Positions 19,537 through 29,310 are shown, counted from the first letter of the stretch. The stretch is DNA of 64,000 bases from Saccharopolyspora phatthalungensis (GCF_014203395.1 NZ_JACHIW010000001.1:3145501-3209500); one strand, 5' to 3'. Notes: generated by a model from the sequence alone, not told the origin. Numbers and translations: made by a program.

Positions 19537-20178
19537 TCAAGAGGTCCGCGCGGCGGTGCGCGGGCCGAGACCGAGCGCGGCCGCGGCGGTCAGGTCGGCC
19601 TCGGTGTCCACGTCGCAGCGCAGCGAGTCCCACGCGCCGAGGAGGACTTTCGCGCCGGACTCGGCGTGCGCGTCGGCCGAACCCGGCCCGAACCGAGGGT
19701 CGAGCGGGCGACCGGGCTCGGCCAACAGCAGCGTGGTGCCGGTGCCGTGCCGGTCCGGACAGAACGAGCGGTCGTCGCCGGCGGCGTTGATCGCGGCGGC
19801 GAGATCGCCGGGTCGCAGGGCGGGCAGATCCGCCTGCAATGCCCCGACCCGCGACACGGCCGCCCTTCTTCGCAACTGGGTGTCGCCGTGCCGCAAAGCG
19901 GCGTTCAGCCCGGCGGCCGGCACGTCCGCGAGTACCTCGACGCCATCGGCCGTGAACGCTTCGGTGAGCGTCGGATCGGAAGTCACCACGACGATTCCGG
20001 CGACGCCGGGAGCCCGGCGCGCGGCGGACACTGTGTCCAATGCCACGGCCGTGACCAGGTCGGCGTGCGCGGCCGGCTGGCGCGCTCCGCGGTCGGCGGC
20101 GCCAAGCAGCCGCGACTTGGCCAGATGCAGCGGTTTGATCGGCACGATGAGGTGGAAGCCTGCGCTCACGACAGCCAT
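19537..20178 (-). CDS. cofC: 2-phospholactate/phosphoenolpyruvate guanylyltransferase
   Basis: A 213-residue CofC/FbiD-family nucleotidyltransferase that activates 2-phospho-L-lactate or phosphoenolpyruvate with GTP in coenzyme F420 synthesis. Recognisable parts are [13 protein letters not shown] at the N-terminus, VVTSDPTL, the [14 protein letters not shown] acidic metal-binding motif (about 113-126), [10 protein letters not shown] and [12 protein letters not shown]. It is divergent from plsC. F420 synthesis is a common actinobacterial trait, and no other F420 gene lies in the window. Confidence 0.88.
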   Translation of the reverse strand: MAVVSAGFHLIVPIKPLHLAKSRLLGAADRGARQPAAHADLVTAVALDTVSAARRAPGVAGIVVVTSDPTLTEAFTADGVEVLADVPAAGLNAALRHGDTQLRRRAAVSRVGALQADLPALRPGDLAAAINAAGDDRSFCPDRHGTGTTLLLAEPGRPLDPRFGPGSADAHAESGAKVLLGAWDSLRCDVDTEADLTAAAALGLGPRTAARTS

Positions 20179-20296
20179 CTTGCGTCGTGCGGCCGGAGCG
20201 CGTCACCGAGGCCCGGCATTCGGCCGTCCGGGATGTCCGGCCGCTGGGCCAGGCAGGTAACTTGACTGGCGCTTGCGACCAGTTGAAGGAGTTGCC

Positions 20297-21073
20297 GTGG
20301 CGGAACCGAAGAGCCTCCGGCGCCAGCGGAGGCAGACCAGCGAAAAGGCGCGGGGGATGGGCAGGTTCTGGCTCGGCCTGGCCCGCGGCGTCTTCTACCC
20401 GCTGACCGCCGTGTTGGCGCGCACCAAGGTGACCGGGCTGGAGCACATCCCGGCCGAGGGCCCCGCGCTGCTGGTGTTCAACCACGTTTCCCACCTGGAC
20501 CCGGTCTTCGACGCCGTGACCGTGCACCGCGCCGGCCGAGTGCCGCGGTTCCTGGCGAAGAACACGCTGTGGAACGTTCCGGTGCTTAAGAGCGTTCTCG
20601 TCGGTGTCGAGCAGATCCCGGTCTATCGCGGCACCGCCGACGCGCAGAAGAGCCTGCAGGACGCGCACGACGCCCTGCAGCGCGGCAAGACGATCGTGAT
20701 CTACCCGGACGGCACCATCACCAAGGATCCGGACGGCTGGCCGATGACCCCGAAGGTCGGGGTGGCCCGGTTGGCGCTGGCGCACGACATTCCGGTTATC
20801 CCGGCCGCCCGGTGGGGTACTCGGGAAATCTACGACCATTACCAGAAGCGCTTTCGGCCCGTCCCGCGCAAGTCCGTCACCCTCGCCTTCGGCGAGCCGC
20901 TGGACCTGACGGCCTACCGGGGTATGGAGCACGACACGAACGCGCTGCGGGAGGTCACGCACCTGGCGATGACGCGCGTGCGGGAACTTCTCGGTGAGAT
21001 CCGCGGCGAGCAGCCGCCCACCGACTTCTACAGCTCCGCCCGCAAGAGCCGGGGCAACGATGGCGCCGCCTGA
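20297..21073 (+). CDS. 1-acyl-sn-glycerol-3-phosphate acyltransferase family protein
   Basis: A 258-residue PlsC-like acyltransferase for phospholipid synthesis. The catalytic HX4D is in [12 protein letters not shown] (about 64-75), the substrate motif is [18 protein letters not shown] (about 136-153), and IPAARWGT follows. It has no clear transmembrane helix beyond a hydrophobic N-terminal patch ([17 protein letters not shown]). The GTG follows AAGGAG. It overlaps gpsA by 14 bases, so the two glycerolipid genes are translationally coupled. Acyl and acceptor specificity are unknown. Confidence 0.88.
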   Translation: MAEPKSLRRQRRQTSEKARGMGRFWLGLARGVFYPLTAVLARTKVTGLEHIPAEGPALLVFNHVSHLDPVFDAVTVHRAGRVPRFLAKNTLWNVPVLKSVLVGVEQIPVYRGTADAQKSLQDAHDALQRGKTIVIYPDGTITKDPDGWPMTPKVGVARLALAHDIPVIPAARWGTREIYDHYQKRFRPVPRKSVTLAFGEPLDLTAYRGMEHDTNALREVTHLAMTRVRELLGEIRGEQPPTDFYSSARKSRGNDGAA

Positions 21074-22067
21074 GCGGATCACGGTGCTCGGTGCCGGATC
21101 CTGGGGCACCACGTTCGCGAAGGTGCTTGCCGACGCGGGCAACGACGTGGTCCTGTGGGCCCGGCGGGCGGAGGTCGCCGCGGCGATCAACGAAACCCGC
21201 CGCAATAGCGCGTACCTACCGGACATCCGGCTTCCGTCGACGCTGCGCGCCACCGACGACGCGGCCGAGGCGGTACATGGTGCGGGCGCGGTCGTGCTAG
21301 CGGTGCCCAGCCAGACGCTGCGCGAAAACCTGGCCGGTTGGCAGCCCCTACTGCCGCCCGAGGCGACGCTGGTTAGCCTTGCCAAGGGCGTGGAGCTGAG
21401 CACGCTGAAGCGGATGAGCGAGGTGATCGGCGAGGTCGCCGACGTGCCGATGGCGCATGTCGCGGTGGTCTCCGGTCCCAACCTGGCCAAGGAGATCGCC
21501 GCCGAACAACCGACCGCGACCGTGGTGGCCTGCCCGGACCACGACCGCGCCGTCGCGCTCCAGCACGCCTGCTCGACGCCGTACTTCCGGCCCTACACCA
21601 ACACCGATCTGGTCGGTATCGAGATCGCCGGGGCATGTAAGAACGTGATCGCGCTGGCGTGCGGGATGGCCGCCGGGCTGGGGTTCGGGCACAACACGAT
21701 GTCGTCCCTGATCACCCGTGGCCTGGCCGAGACGACTCGGCTCGGCGTCGCGCTCGGCGCCGACCCGATGACGTTCGCCGGGCTCGCCGGGCTGGGCGAT
21801 CTGGTCGCCACGGCCATGTCCCCGTTGTCGCGCAACCGGACCTTCGGCGAGCGGCTGGGGCGCGGCGAGACTATGGCGCAGGCGCAGGAGGCGGCACACG
21901 GGCAGGTTTCCGAGGGCGTCAAGTCCTGCTCGTCGATCCGGCAGCTGGCGGCGCGCCACGGCGTCGAGATGCCGATCACCGATGTGGTGCACCGGGTCTG
22001 CCACGAAGGGCTCGCCCCCGCACCGGCGGCCGCCGAACTGCTGGGCCGCGAACGCAAACCGGAGTGA
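21060..22067 (+). CDS. gpsA: Glycerol-3-phosphate dehydrogenase [NAD(P)+]
   Basis: GpsA makes sn-glycerol-3-phosphate from dihydroxyacetone phosphate for phospholipids. The 335-residue protein has the Rossmann motif [19 protein letters not shown] (about 8-26), [29 protein letters not shown], the catalytic Lys region [20 protein letters not shown] (about 185-204) and [20 protein letters not shown]. The ATG lies inside the plsC 3' end. A long imperfect hairpin follows. Confidence 0.95.
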   Translation: MAPPERITVLGAGSWGTTFAKVLADAGNDVVLWARRAEVAAAINETRRNSAYLPDIRLPSTLRATDDAAEAVHGAGAVVLAVPSQTLRENLAGWQPLLPPEATLVSLAKGVELSTLKRMSEVIGEVADVPMAHVAVVSGPNLAKEIAAEQPTATVVACPDHDRAVALQHACSTPYFRPYTNTDLVGIEIAGACKNVIALACGMAAGLGFGHNTMSSLITRGLAETTRLGVALGADPMTFAGLAGLGDLVATAMSPLSRNRTFGERLGRGETMAQAQEAAHGQVSEGVKSCSSIRQLAARHGVEMPITDVVHRVCHEGLAPAPAAAELLGRERKPE

Positions 22068-22070
22068 GCC

Positions 22071-22110
22071 GATTGCAAGCGAAATCGGCACGTTGATTTC
22101 CATTGCAATC
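22071..22110 (+). terminator. gpsA hairpin, member of a repeat family
   Basis: A 16-base arm (22071-22086) pairs with 22095-22110 with two mismatches across GGCACGTT. Sequence and loop resemble the hairpin after recG (40014-40055), which suggests a dispersed terminator-like repeat. Confidence 0.6.
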
Positions 22111-22155
22111 GCCCGCCCGTGGGGCTCGGGCCCCGGCAAGACACGGAGGAGAGTT

Positions 22156-23262
22156 GTGGCGACATCGGAATTCGGCGACGGCACGCGGTGCGTTCGCGGC
22201 GGACATCCGGAACCGGTCGGCGGGACGCCGCTGTTGCCCGGCCCGGTGTTCGCCGCGCCGTTCCACCTGGGCGAGGACTTCCAGGGGGGCGATTTCTACG
22301 GGCGCGCGGGCAATCCCACGTGGCGGGCGCTGGAGTCGGCCATCGGCGACCTCGACGGCGGTCATTGCATCCTGTTGCCCTCCGGCATGGCGGCGATCAG
22401 TTTGCTGCTGCGCGCGGTGCTGCGCAACGGCGACGCGTTGATCCTGCCCGGCGACGGTTATTACGCGACGCGCCAGTTCGTCCGGGACGAGCTGGCCGAG
22501 CTGGAGCTGAACATCCGGGAGATCGCCACGCCCGGTCCGTGGCACGACGAGGTCTTCGCCGGAGTTCGGCTGGTGTTGCTGGAAACCCCGTCCAATCCCG
22601 GCCTCGACGTGTGCGACATCGCCGGGCTCGCCGGACGCGCGCACGCGGCGGGCGCCTTGCTGGCGGTGGACAACACCACGGCGACGCCGCTCGGGCAGCG
22701 ACCGCTGGAGCTGGGCGCGGACATCGTGGTCTCCAGCGACACCAAGGCGTTGGCCGGGCACAGCGACGTGCTGCTGGGGCACGTGTCGGTTCGCGACGCG
22801 GAGCTGGCGCAGCGGTTGGTGCGGGCGCGGACGCTGTCCGGTTCGATTCCCGGTCCGTTCGAGACCTGGCTGGCGCACCGCAGCATGGGCACGCTCGACC
22901 TGCGCCTGGCGCGGCAGGCCGAGAACGCCGCCGCGCTAGTCGCATCCCTGCGCGATCATCCGGCGGTTTCCGGGCTGCGCTGGCCGGGCGATCCGGGCGA
23001 CCCTTCGCACGATCTCGCACGGCGGCAGATGCGCCGTTGGGGCGGGGTGTTCCGGTTCGAGCTGGCCGATGCGGCGGCGGTCGACGAGTTCGTGCGGCGC
23101 AGCCGCTTGGTCGTGGCGGCGACGAGCTTCGGCGGCCTGCACAGCACGGTCGACCGCCGGGCGCAGTGGGGCGACCCGGTCCCGGAGGGCTTCGTCCGCT
23201 TCTCCGCGGGCTGCGAAGATCCCGCAGACTTGGTCGCCGACGTCCACCAAGCCCTGGGCTGA
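22156..23262 (+). CDS. Cystathionine gamma-lyase/synthase family PLP enzyme
   Basis: A 368-residue Cys/Met-metabolism PLP enzyme. The PLP lysine is in VVSSDTKALAGHSDVLLGH (about 194-212), with LLPSGMAAISLLLRA (about 74-88), LVLLETPSNPGLDV and AVDNTTATPLGQRPLELGAD, the Asp that holds the pyridine ring. Homologues labelled cystathionine gamma-lyase act in reverse transsulfuration; synthase activity cannot be excluded. GTG at 22156 follows GGAGGAG. A cysteine dioxygenase lies next downstream, so the pair may make and then oxidise cysteine. Confidence 0.85.
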   Translation: MATSEFGDGTRCVRGGHPEPVGGTPLLPGPVFAAPFHLGEDFQGGDFYGRAGNPTWRALESAIGDLDGGHCILLPSGMAAISLLLRAVLRNGDALILPGDGYYATRQFVRDELAELELNIREIATPGPWHDEVFAGVRLVLLETPSNPGLDVCDIAGLAGRAHAAGALLAVDNTTATPLGQRPLELGADIVVSSDTKALAGHSDVLLGHVSVRDAELAQRLVRARTLSGSIPGPFETWLAHRSMGTLDLRLARQAENAAALVASLRDHPAVSGLRWPGDPGDPSHDLARRQMRRWGGVFRFELADAAAVDEFVRRSRLVVAATSFGGLHSTVDRRAQWGDPVPEGFVRFSAGCEDPADLVADVHQALG

Positions 23263-23562
23263 GGCGTAGCGGTTCGCTCGAAGCTGCGTGTTTCGGGTGC
23301 CGGGGAGCACGCCCGCCACTCCACAGTGTGAGATCTTGCGCGCTCCGGTTGACGCGGGTTCGGCGGGCTGGTTCAGTTTGCGTCGTGTTGCTGCGTGCTA
23401 TGACCGATCGACGGGGTCACATCGACCTGCGCCGTGTCGCCAGCGCGCTCTGTCTGTGTTCTTCGTGTTGATCGTTCTCCCGTAATTCCCGGGTATCCGG
23501 CGTGCTGTGCTCGCGTGCGCTGATGACCCGGAGCTCATCACGATCCCGAAGGACAAATCGTC
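23263..23562. other. Intergenic upstream of cysteine dioxygenase
   Basis: No gene is recognised in these 300 bases. TTGACG (23349-23354) followed after 17 bases by TTCAGT (23372-23377) is a weak promoter candidate for the downstream gene. Confidence 0.35.
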
Positions 23563-24030
23563 TTGTTCGCCGTTCCGCCGAATACCGTTGCCGCGCCTGC
23601 CGATCTCACCATCGCGCACCCGGTCCGCATCGCTCGCGAGCTCGCCGCCGACCGCGGCTCGTGGGCGCACCTGCTGCGCTACGACCCGGAGCAGCGCTGG
23701 GTTGGCCTGCTCACGCGAACCGAGAGCTACGAGGCATGGCTGCTGAGCTGGTTGCCCGGCCAGCACACCGACCTGCACGACCACGGCGGCGCCACCGGAG
23801 CCTTCACCGTGGTCTCCGGCGCCTTGACCGAGCGCGTCATCCAACGCGGCGCAACCGAGGTGCTGCACCCGCTGGTTGCGGGCCAGTCCCGGGTCTTCGG
23901 GCCGAACTACGTGCACCAGGTGCACAACAACGGCCCGGACCCGGCGGTGAGCATCCACGTCTACCGCCCCACGCGGGCCCGAATGACGCTCTACGCCCAC
24001 GACCCCATCACCGGCCTCCGCCGGATGTGA
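23563..24030 (+). CDS. Cysteine dioxygenase family protein
   Basis: A 155-residue cupin of the cysteine dioxygenase type I family, which oxidises L-cysteine to cysteine sulfinate with non-haem Fe(II). The iron-binding His pair is in TDLHDHGGATGAFTVVSG (about 69-86) and the third His is in VHQVHNNGPDPAVSIHVY (about 120). TTG at 23563 is chosen because AAGGA lies upstream and no ATG fits the conserved N-terminus. It converges on the PaiB-like gene with only 11 bases between. The cystathionine-lyase-like neighbour supports a role in cysteine turnover. Confidence 0.82.
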   Translation: MFAVPPNTVAAPADLTIAHPVRIARELAADRGSWAHLLRYDPEQRWVGLLTRTESYEAWLLSWLPGQHTDLHDHGGATGAFTVVSGALTERVIQRGATEVLHPLVAGQSRVFGPNYVHQVHNNGPDPAVSIHVYRPTRARMTLYAHDPITGLRRM

Positions 24031-24041
24031 CCGCCGCCCGG

Positions 24042-24680
24042 TCAGGGTTCGGTCCGCAGGCGCATGCGGCGGAGTTGTTGGGCAGCGGCGGCCCGGTCGC
24101 CGGGACGGTCCCTTGTGACCAGTCGTCGGGCGACGGAGTCCTGCAGCTGAACTGACCTGTTGTCGCTGTACTTGAACTTCGCGGTCACCGAGTCGACGTG
24201 CACGATCACTCCGCGGATTCCCTTCAGCATCCGGTGGAACGGGCCGTCATGGGCGGTCACCTCGGCCGTCCCGCCCGTGGGCTGGAAGTGCTCCAGCTGC
24301 CGTTGCAGCAAAGCCGCTTTGGCCGCCGGGTCGTCGACCAGCTCCGCCAAGCCCGATAGCTGCACGCTGGCGTAGTGGCTGGTCGGCACGCCCGAGCTGG
24401 GCGGGGTGTCACCCTCGACCCGCCACGGGCCGGGGATGTAGGCGTAGTCGTCCACAATCGACAACACGCAGTGCGGATCGTTCTCCAGCGCGCGCAGGAT
24501 CGGATTGGGGCGCGCGAGGTGAAAACGAACGCGATCGCCGTCGAACGCGAAATGCACCGGCTGCACGACGGGGCGCCGATCCGGGTAGACGGCCACCAGC
24601 TGGCCGAAGTCGTGCCCGTCGGCCAGCTGGTGCCGCCATTCCTGCTCGTCGATCGGCGAGTCCCAGGGGTGGACCAGCAT
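24042..24680 (-). CDS. FMN-binding PaiB-like protein
   Basis: A 212-residue member of the FMN-binding split-barrel family annotated as negative transcriptional regulators (Bacillus PaiB). Recognisable parts are the N-terminal LVAVYPDRRPVVQPVHFAFDGDRVRFHLARPNP region (given as one domain, about 28-60), SIVDDYAYIPGPW with SHYASVQLSGLAELVDD, and a C-terminal KFKYSDNRS. Whether it regulates transcription or acts as a flavin enzyme is unknown. It is the last gene of a three-gene operon (25531 down to 24042), with its ATG directly after the preceding stop. Confidence 0.8.
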   Translation of the reverse strand: MLVHPWDSPIDEQEWRHQLADGHDFGQLVAVYPDRRPVVQPVHFAFDGDRVRFHLARPNPILRALENDPHCVLSIVDDYAYIPGPWRVEGDTPPSSGVPTSHYASVQLSGLAELVDDPAAKAALLQRQLEHFQPTGGTAEVTAHDGPFHRMLKGIRGVIVHVDSVTAKFKYSDNRSVQLQDSVARRLVTRDRPGDRAAAAQQLRRMRLRTEP

Positions 24681-24872
24681 TCAGGCCTCCGGCGTGGGTT
24701 TTGCGAGGTGCCGGGCCGGGAACACAAACCCGGGGTAGCGGCGGTGCGCATCGGCGGCCGCACCGCCGCCGTCGAGCCACGCGAGGAAGCCGTCCAGCCA
24801 AGCCAGTTCCGGCCGCGGTTCTCGCCGCGTCGGGAAAGCGGGCCCGGAATCCGCCAATTCCACGACTGTCAT
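24681..24872 (-). CDS. Small hypothetical protein in flavoprotein operon
   Basis: A 63-residue protein starting MTVVELADSG, rich in Leu, Asp and Pro. I recognise no family. It is held between the PNPOx-like gene (ATGA-type overlap at 24869-24872) and the PaiB-like gene (stop directly before its ATG), so the tight coupling is the main evidence that it is real. Confidence 0.6.
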   Translation of the reverse strand: MTVVELADSGPAFPTRREPRPELAWLDGFLAWLDGGGAAADAHRRYPGFVFPARHLAKPTPEA

Positions 24873-25531
24873 GCCGGGTACGTCCGTTCGCCCACGTGCG
24901 GCGGAACTGCGAACCCCGCCGGAAGATCCGTCGACGGTTCCGGCGCGCCCCAGTGCATTCGTAGCGGGAGCACCCCGGCCCATGCCTTGCCCGCCTCGAT
25001 GTCCTCGGTGTCGTCGTTCGGCCCGCCGTCGCGGATCTTCACCGCCGCTTCGGCGAGGTCGACGGCGAGGACGGCGGTCGCGGCCAGTTCCCGCTTGTTC
25101 GGCTGCCGCGCGTGTTCCCACGAGCCGGGGGCGAGCTGGTCGGTGATCACCCGCAGCGCCTGCAGCTTCTCGTCGGCGTCCACGACTTCCCGGGCCTGAC
25201 CGTGGATCATCGCGGAGCGGTAGTTCACGGAGTGGTGGAACAGCGAACGCGCGTAGACGATCCCGTCGAGGTGGGTCACCGTGACGCAGACCTCGACCCC
25301 GCCGGCGGCCTCGCGTAGGCTCCGCGCGCCGGTCGAACCGTGCAGGTAGAGCGTGTCGCCGCGGCGGCCGTAACCGGTGGGCAGGACCCGGGGCGAGCCG
25401 TCGATCAGCAGCCCGAGGTGGCAGATCAGGCCAGCGTCCAAGCTGGCGTACAGGTCGCTGCGGTCGCTGCGGGCCCTGGCGCTGCTGCGGCGGATGGTGG
25501 TCCGGTCTGTGGTGGAGAGGTGTCGGGTCAC
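24869..25531 (-). CDS. Pyridoxamine-phosphate-oxidase-like flavoprotein
   Basis: A 220-residue split-barrel flavin- or F420-binding protein of the NimA/PNPOx-like group. Typical parts are TIRRSSARARSDRSDLYASL (about 12-31), GLICHLGLLIDGSPRVLPTG (about 34-53), DTLYLHGSTGARSLRE, and NYRSAMIHGQAREV (about 109-122). GTG at 25531 gives the usual N-terminus; a longer frame would run into the MocR promoter. It heads a three-gene operon facing a PLP-binding MocR regulator 60 bases away. It may handle a vitamin B6 vitamer or a flavin, but this is inferred from the neighbour. Confidence 0.75.
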   Translation of the reverse strand: MTRHLSTTDRTTIRRSSARARSDRSDLYASLDAGLICHLGLLIDGSPRVLPTGYGRRGDTLYLHGSTGARSLREAAGGVEVCVTVTHLDGIVYARSLFHHSVNYRSAMIHGQAREVVDADEKLQALRVITDQLAPGSWEHARQPNKRELAATAVLAVDLAEAAVKIRDGGPNDDTEDIEAGKAWAGVLPLRMHWGAPEPSTDLPAGFAVPPHVGERTYPA

Positions 25532-25551
25532 GTGCAACAGGATCTTCCCGC

Positions 25552-25573
25552 AAGTGGCATTATCGAAGTGCCA
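25552..25573. promoter_or_regulatory. Candidate MocR operator repeats
   Basis: AAGTGGCA (25552-25559) and AAGTGCCA (25566-25573) are near-identical direct repeats 14 bases apart in the 60-base divergent gap. A complementary AATGCCAC occurs at 25591-25598 over the MocR start. Direct or inverted AAGTGG-like repeats are typical of MocR/PdxR sites. Confidence 0.5.
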
Positions 25574-25591
25574 ATCAGGGAGAATTTTGAA

Positions 25592-27004
25592 ATGCCACAT
25601 GCCGTGCCCGCGGCGAGCTCACCGCTGCTGGAGCTCGCCATCGACCTGCACCGCGACGATCCGCGCCCGCTCGCCGTGCAGCTGGCCGATGCGCTGCGAC
25701 ACGCGGCGACGATCGGTCAACTCCGCGGCGGCGACCGCCTCCCGTCGACGCGTGCCCTCGCGCGTCACCTCGTGGTCAGCCGCACAGTGACCGCCGCTGC
25801 CTACGAGCAGCTGTACGCGGAGGGGTGGATCGCCGGCCGGCACGGCTCGGGCACCTACGTCACCACCAGCCCGCCCGGATCGCGCATCGAGCCCGCTACC
25901 GGTGCCAAGCGCGGCGAGCGGGAGCCGGACGAACCCGTGGTGGTGCTCACGCCGGGCGTGCCGTGGGCGGAGGGCGTCGATCGGGCGGCCTGGCGCCGGG
26001 CCTGGCGCGCGGCGGCCGACACGGAGCCGGACTCGAAACCACACCGTGCGGGAGTCGTCGAGTACCGCGAGGCCGTCGTCGAGCACCTGCTGCGCCACCG
26101 TGGTCTGGTCGTCGGCGGGCTGACGGTGGAAAACGTGCTGGCCACCGGCGGCACCACGTCGGCTGTCGTCGAGCTGGCCTCCGCGGTGCTGCGGCGCGGC
26201 GCGACTGTCGCGGTGGAGGAGCCCGGTTACCAGCGCGCGGTTGGGGCGCTGCGGTCGGCGGGTGTGCGCGTGGTGCCCGCACCCGTCGACCACGCGGGCA
26301 TCGTCGTCGACGCGATTCCGCGAGGCGTGCGGGCCGTGTACTGCTCGCCCGCGCACCAATATCCGATCGGCGGTCGGCTGCCCGCCGAGCGCCGGATCGA
26401 ACTGGTCGAGCGCGCCCGCGTCGAGGGCTGGTTGATCATCGAAGACGACTATGACGGTGAGCTCCGTTACGACGTGGCACCACTGCCGGTACTCGCGTCG
26501 ATGGCCCCCGACGTCGTCGTGCACCTCGGCACGACCAGCAAGATCCTCACGCCAACCCTGGGCGTGGGCTGGATGCTGGCCCCCGACAAGGTCGCCGCGG
26601 CAGTGTTGCAGCACCGGGACTGCACCGGAACCGGCCCGGCCCCCGCCGGTCAGCGCGTGCTGGTGGAGCTCGCGCGCCACGGCGACCTCGGGCGGCACCT
26701 GCGGCGGCTGCGGCGAGAACTCTCTCAGCGCCGGGCCCTGGTGGTGGACGGGCTCGCCGCCGAGGGCGTCGAGGTGTTCGGGGACCGGGCCGGGGCGCAC
26801 GTGGTGCTCCCGCTGCCGGACGCGGAAGCCGAGCAGCGGGTGGTCGCGGCGGCCGGGGAGCGGGGCCTGGTGCTCGACGGGCTGCGCCGGCATCACTGCG
26901 GTCCGCAGCAGTGGTTCGGGCTCGCGCTCGGGTACGCCGCGTGCTCGCGCAGCGAACTGGAGCGGGCACTGCCGATCTTGGCCCGGCTCTGCGGCGCCGG
27001 ATGA
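25592..27004 (+). CDS. MocR/PdxR-family transcriptional regulator
   Basis: A 470-residue chimera of a GntR-type winged helix (residues about 10-75: [40 protein letters not shown]) and an aminotransferase fold type I domain. The PLP lysine is in [19 protein letters not shown] (about 312-330), with [10 protein letters not shown] as the pyridine-ring Asp motif (about 284). Such proteins sense PLP or its amino-acid adducts; PdxR forms activate PLP synthesis. It is divergent from the flavoprotein operon and probably controls it and itself. Confidence 0.88.
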   Translation: MPHAVPAASSPLLELAIDLHRDDPRPLAVQLADALRHAATIGQLRGGDRLPSTRALARHLVVSRTVTAAAYEQLYAEGWIAGRHGSGTYVTTSPPGSRIEPATGAKRGEREPDEPVVVLTPGVPWAEGVDRAAWRRAWRAAADTEPDSKPHRAGVVEYREAVVEHLLRHRGLVVGGLTVENVLATGGTTSAVVELASAVLRRGATVAVEEPGYQRAVGALRSAGVRVVPAPVDHAGIVVDAIPRGVRAVYCSPAHQYPIGGRLPAERRIELVERARVEGWLIIEDDYDGELRYDVAPLPVLASMAPDVVVHLGTTSKILTPTLGVGWMLAPDKVAAAVLQHRDCTGTGPAPAGQRVLVELARHGDLGRHLRRLRRELSQRRALVVDGLAAEGVEVFGDRAGAHVVLPLPDAEAEQRVVAAAGERGLVLDGLRRHHCGPQQWFGLALGYAACSRSELERALPILARLCGAG

Positions 27005-27144
27005 ACCACCTCGCGGACCTGGCACCCATCATGCCGGGGACCCCAGGTAGGGCAGCGGCACGGTTCCCGAACAGCGCCGTCGACCGCGCGACCAACCAAA
27101 CCTTTGTGAAACGGTCTCAGCGTATGCCAGGTATGGTCCGGCGC

Positions 27145-28236
27145 ATGACACAGCGCAAGACCCGGGTGGCCGTTGTTTTCGGCGGGCGCAGCACCGAGCA
27201 CGGCATTTCCTGCGTGTCCGCCGGTAGCGTGCTCTCGCACCTGGACCGGAACCGCTTCGAGATCCTGCCGGTCGGCATCACCCGCGAGGGCGCCTGGGTG
27301 CTGGGCACCGACGACCCGAAGCAGCTGGAGATCCGGGACCGCAAGGCGCCCGAGGTCGCGGCGAACACCGCTCTTGCGCTGCCCGGTGACCCCACCCGCC
27401 GCGAGCTGGTGCTGCTGGAGCCGGGCCGGGGCGGCGAGGTGCTGTCGTCGGTCGACGTCGTGTTCCCGGTGCTGCACGGGGCCTTCGGCGAGGACGGCAC
27501 CATCCAGGGGCTGCTCGAAATGGCCGACGTGCCCTACGTCGGGCCGGGCGTGTTGTCCAGCGCCGTGTCGATGGACAAGGAGTACACCAAGAAGCTGCTC
27601 GCCGCGGAGGGTCTGGCGGTGGGCCGCTACGAGGTGCTGCGCCGCGACCAGGCCACGCTGGACGATCGGCAGCGCGAGCGGCTCGGGCTGCCCGTGTTCG
27701 TCAAGCCGGCGCGGGCCGGGTCGTCACTGGGCATCACCAAGGTCACCGACTGGGCGGAGCTGGACGCGGCGATCGCCGAGGCACGCCGCACGGACCCGAA
27801 GGTGATCATCGAGAGCGCGGTGGTGGGCCGCGAAATCGAGTGCGGCGTGCTGGAGTTCCCGGACGGCCGGATCGCGGCCTCGCAGCCCGCCGAACTGCGG
27901 GTGGTCGGCGATTCCGACTGGTACGACTACGAATCCAAGTACCTCGATGACGTCACCGAGTTCGACATTCCGGCCAAGATCGGCGACGACGCGATCGAGG
28001 AGCTGCGCGACGCCGCGGTGCGGGCCTTCCGCGCCCTGGAGTGCCAGGGCCTGGCGCGGGTCGACTTCTTCCTCGCCGGAGACGGCCAGCTGATCGTCAA
28101 CGAGGTCAACACGATGCCGGGATTCACCGCGATCTCGCTGTACCCGCGGATGTGGGCGCACACCGGCATCGACTACCCGACGCTGCTGAGCACCCTCATC
28201 GACACGGCGATCACCCGAGGCACCGGACTGCGCTGA
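27145..28236 (+). CDS. ddl: D-alanine--D-alanine ligase
   Basis: Ddl joins two D-alanines with ATP for peptidoglycan. The 363-residue ATP-grasp protein has [21 protein letters not shown] (stated as the N-terminal motif, about 8-28), [20 protein letters not shown] (about 101-120), [16 protein letters not shown] (about 180), and the metal site [19 protein letters not shown] (about 315-333). ATG at 27145 is chosen since the conserved part begins at once and TATGGT (27132-27137) lies seven bases before it, a leaderless arrangement. No vancomycin-resistance genes are nearby, so this is probably the housekeeping ligase. Confidence 0.95.
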   Translation: MTQRKTRVAVVFGGRSTEHGISCVSAGSVLSHLDRNRFEILPVGITREGAWVLGTDDPKQLEIRDRKAPEVAANTALALPGDPTRRELVLLEPGRGGEVLSSVDVVFPVLHGAFGEDGTIQGLLEMADVPYVGPGVLSSAVSMDKEYTKKLLAAEGLAVGRYEVLRRDQATLDDRQRERLGLPVFVKPARAGSSLGITKVTDWAELDAAIAEARRTDPKVIIESAVVGREIECGVLEFPDGRIAASQPAELRVVGDSDWYDYESKYLDDVTEFDIPAKIGDDAIEELRDAAVRAFRALECQGLARVDFFLAGDGQLIVNEVNTMPGFTAISLYPRMWAHTGIDYPTLLSTLIDTAITRGTGLR

Positions 28237-28294
28237 CGGGCGCCGCCGAAGGGAATTCCCGATTTGCCTGAAGTTGGGCATTTTCCCCGTGGTG

Positions 28295-28882
28295 TCAGGG
28301 GAAGACCGGTTGCTTGGGCATGGCGTCGCGGAGGATCGCGGAGAGGTCTTGGAGGGGACCGGTGCCGGTGCCCTCGGGGACGCTTAGCGCGACGTAGACC
28401 GGGCGGTCGACCGCCAGCCACGAGGTGTCGCCGCCCTGGTTGATCTCCAACCAGCTGACGCCGGAAACGTCCATCAGCTGCGCAGTCGGCGTCAGCTCCG
28501 CCGGCGCGCTGATTCCGCAGCGCATCGTCACCGGGTCGTGCTTCGCATCTCCCCACGCGACCGTCGCCGCCGGCGCGGGTTCCGCCAGCGCGCGGCGCGG
28601 AACGCGCTCATTGTCTACGGTCAGCTCGCGCGGCAGCGCCGCAAGTACCGTCGCGCACTCCGGTGTCGCCGCCTTTGGCGCGGGGATCGGGGGGAGCGCC
28701 AGCGGCCCGCTGCGCCGGGCCTCTTCGGCCGCTATCGCGGCCTGCCGCGCCTGGTGTTCGCCGTACCAGCCGTACGCGCCGATGCCGGCGACCGCCAGGG
28801 CGAGAAGTGCGCCGAGCGTGACCGCCACGATCAACACCGGCCGGGGCACTCCGGGCGCTGATTGGTGAACCACGTCGTCCAC
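28295..28882 (-). CDS. DUF3515 membrane-anchored protein
   Basis: A protein of about 195 residues with one N-terminal transmembrane helix (VLIVAVTLGALLALAVAGIG) and an extracytoplasmic domain resembling DUF3515: ECATVLAALPRELTVDNERVP, VAWGDAKHDPVTMRCGI, VDRPVYVALSVPEGTGTGPLQ. Two Cys could form a disulfide. Function is unknown, but its place between ddl and the Lrp-like gene is conserved in actinobacteria (Rv2980 region). GTG at 28882 is preferred because the helix follows closely; an in-frame TTG lies at 28957. Confidence 0.75.
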   Translation of the reverse strand: MDDVVHQSAPGVPRPVLIVAVTLGALLALAVAGIGAYGWYGEHQARQAAIAAEEARRSGPLALPPIPAPKAATPECATVLAALPRELTVDNERVPRRALAEPAPAATVAWGDAKHDPVTMRCGISAPAELTPTAQLMDVSGVSWLEINQGGDTSWLAVDRPVYVALSVPEGTGTGPLQDLSAILRDAMPKQPVFP

Positions 28883-28979
28883 TACAGCACGGCCTTCGCC
28901 GGGTATCGGCACCGGCCTGGCGGCGCCTGAGGTTCCGCGACCGGCACCGTCACGCAAAATGAGTTCAGCGACAAGTTCC

Positions 28980-29213
28980 TTACAGGTGCACCACGGGACA
29001 GGTCAGGGTCCGGGTGATGCCTTCCACGTTCTGGATCTTGGCGACGACCATCTTGCCGAGCTGGTCGACATTCTCGGCTTCGGCGCGCACGATCACGTCA
29101 TACGGACCGGTGACGTCCTCCGCGCTGATGATGCCCGGCGAACCGGCGATCTCGTTGGCCACGGCGGCGGCCTTGCCGACTTCGGTCTGGATGAGGATGT
29201 ATGCCTGAACCAC
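28980..29213 (-). CDS. Stand-alone Lrp/AsnC ligand-binding domain protein
   Basis: A 77-residue RAM-domain protein without the usual helix-turn-helix: AYILIQTEVGKAAAVANEIA, then GIISAEDVTGPYDVIVRAEA. Such stand-alone domains form oligomers and may bind amino acids or modulate full-length Lrp proteins. GTG at 29213 follows GGGG and matches the start of the fold; the upstream open frame is not conserved-looking. It is divergent from thiL. Confidence 0.85.
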   Translation of the reverse strand: MVQAYILIQTEVGKAAAVANEIAGSPGIISAEDVTGPYDVIVRAEAENVDQLGKMVVAKIQNVEGITRTLTCPVVHL

Positions 29214-29310
29214 GGCGTGCCCCTTCGTCGTGCCGATGTGCTCGGGGTAGGAAACTGGCAGAAAGCTACCCCATCGGACCGAGCGAATGCTCAAGGAAGG
29301 GAGGTCCCAG

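Noticed and set aside
29214..29310. TPP riboswitch upstream of thiL
   Set aside because: The gap is short and shows none of the conserved TPP-aptamer segments.
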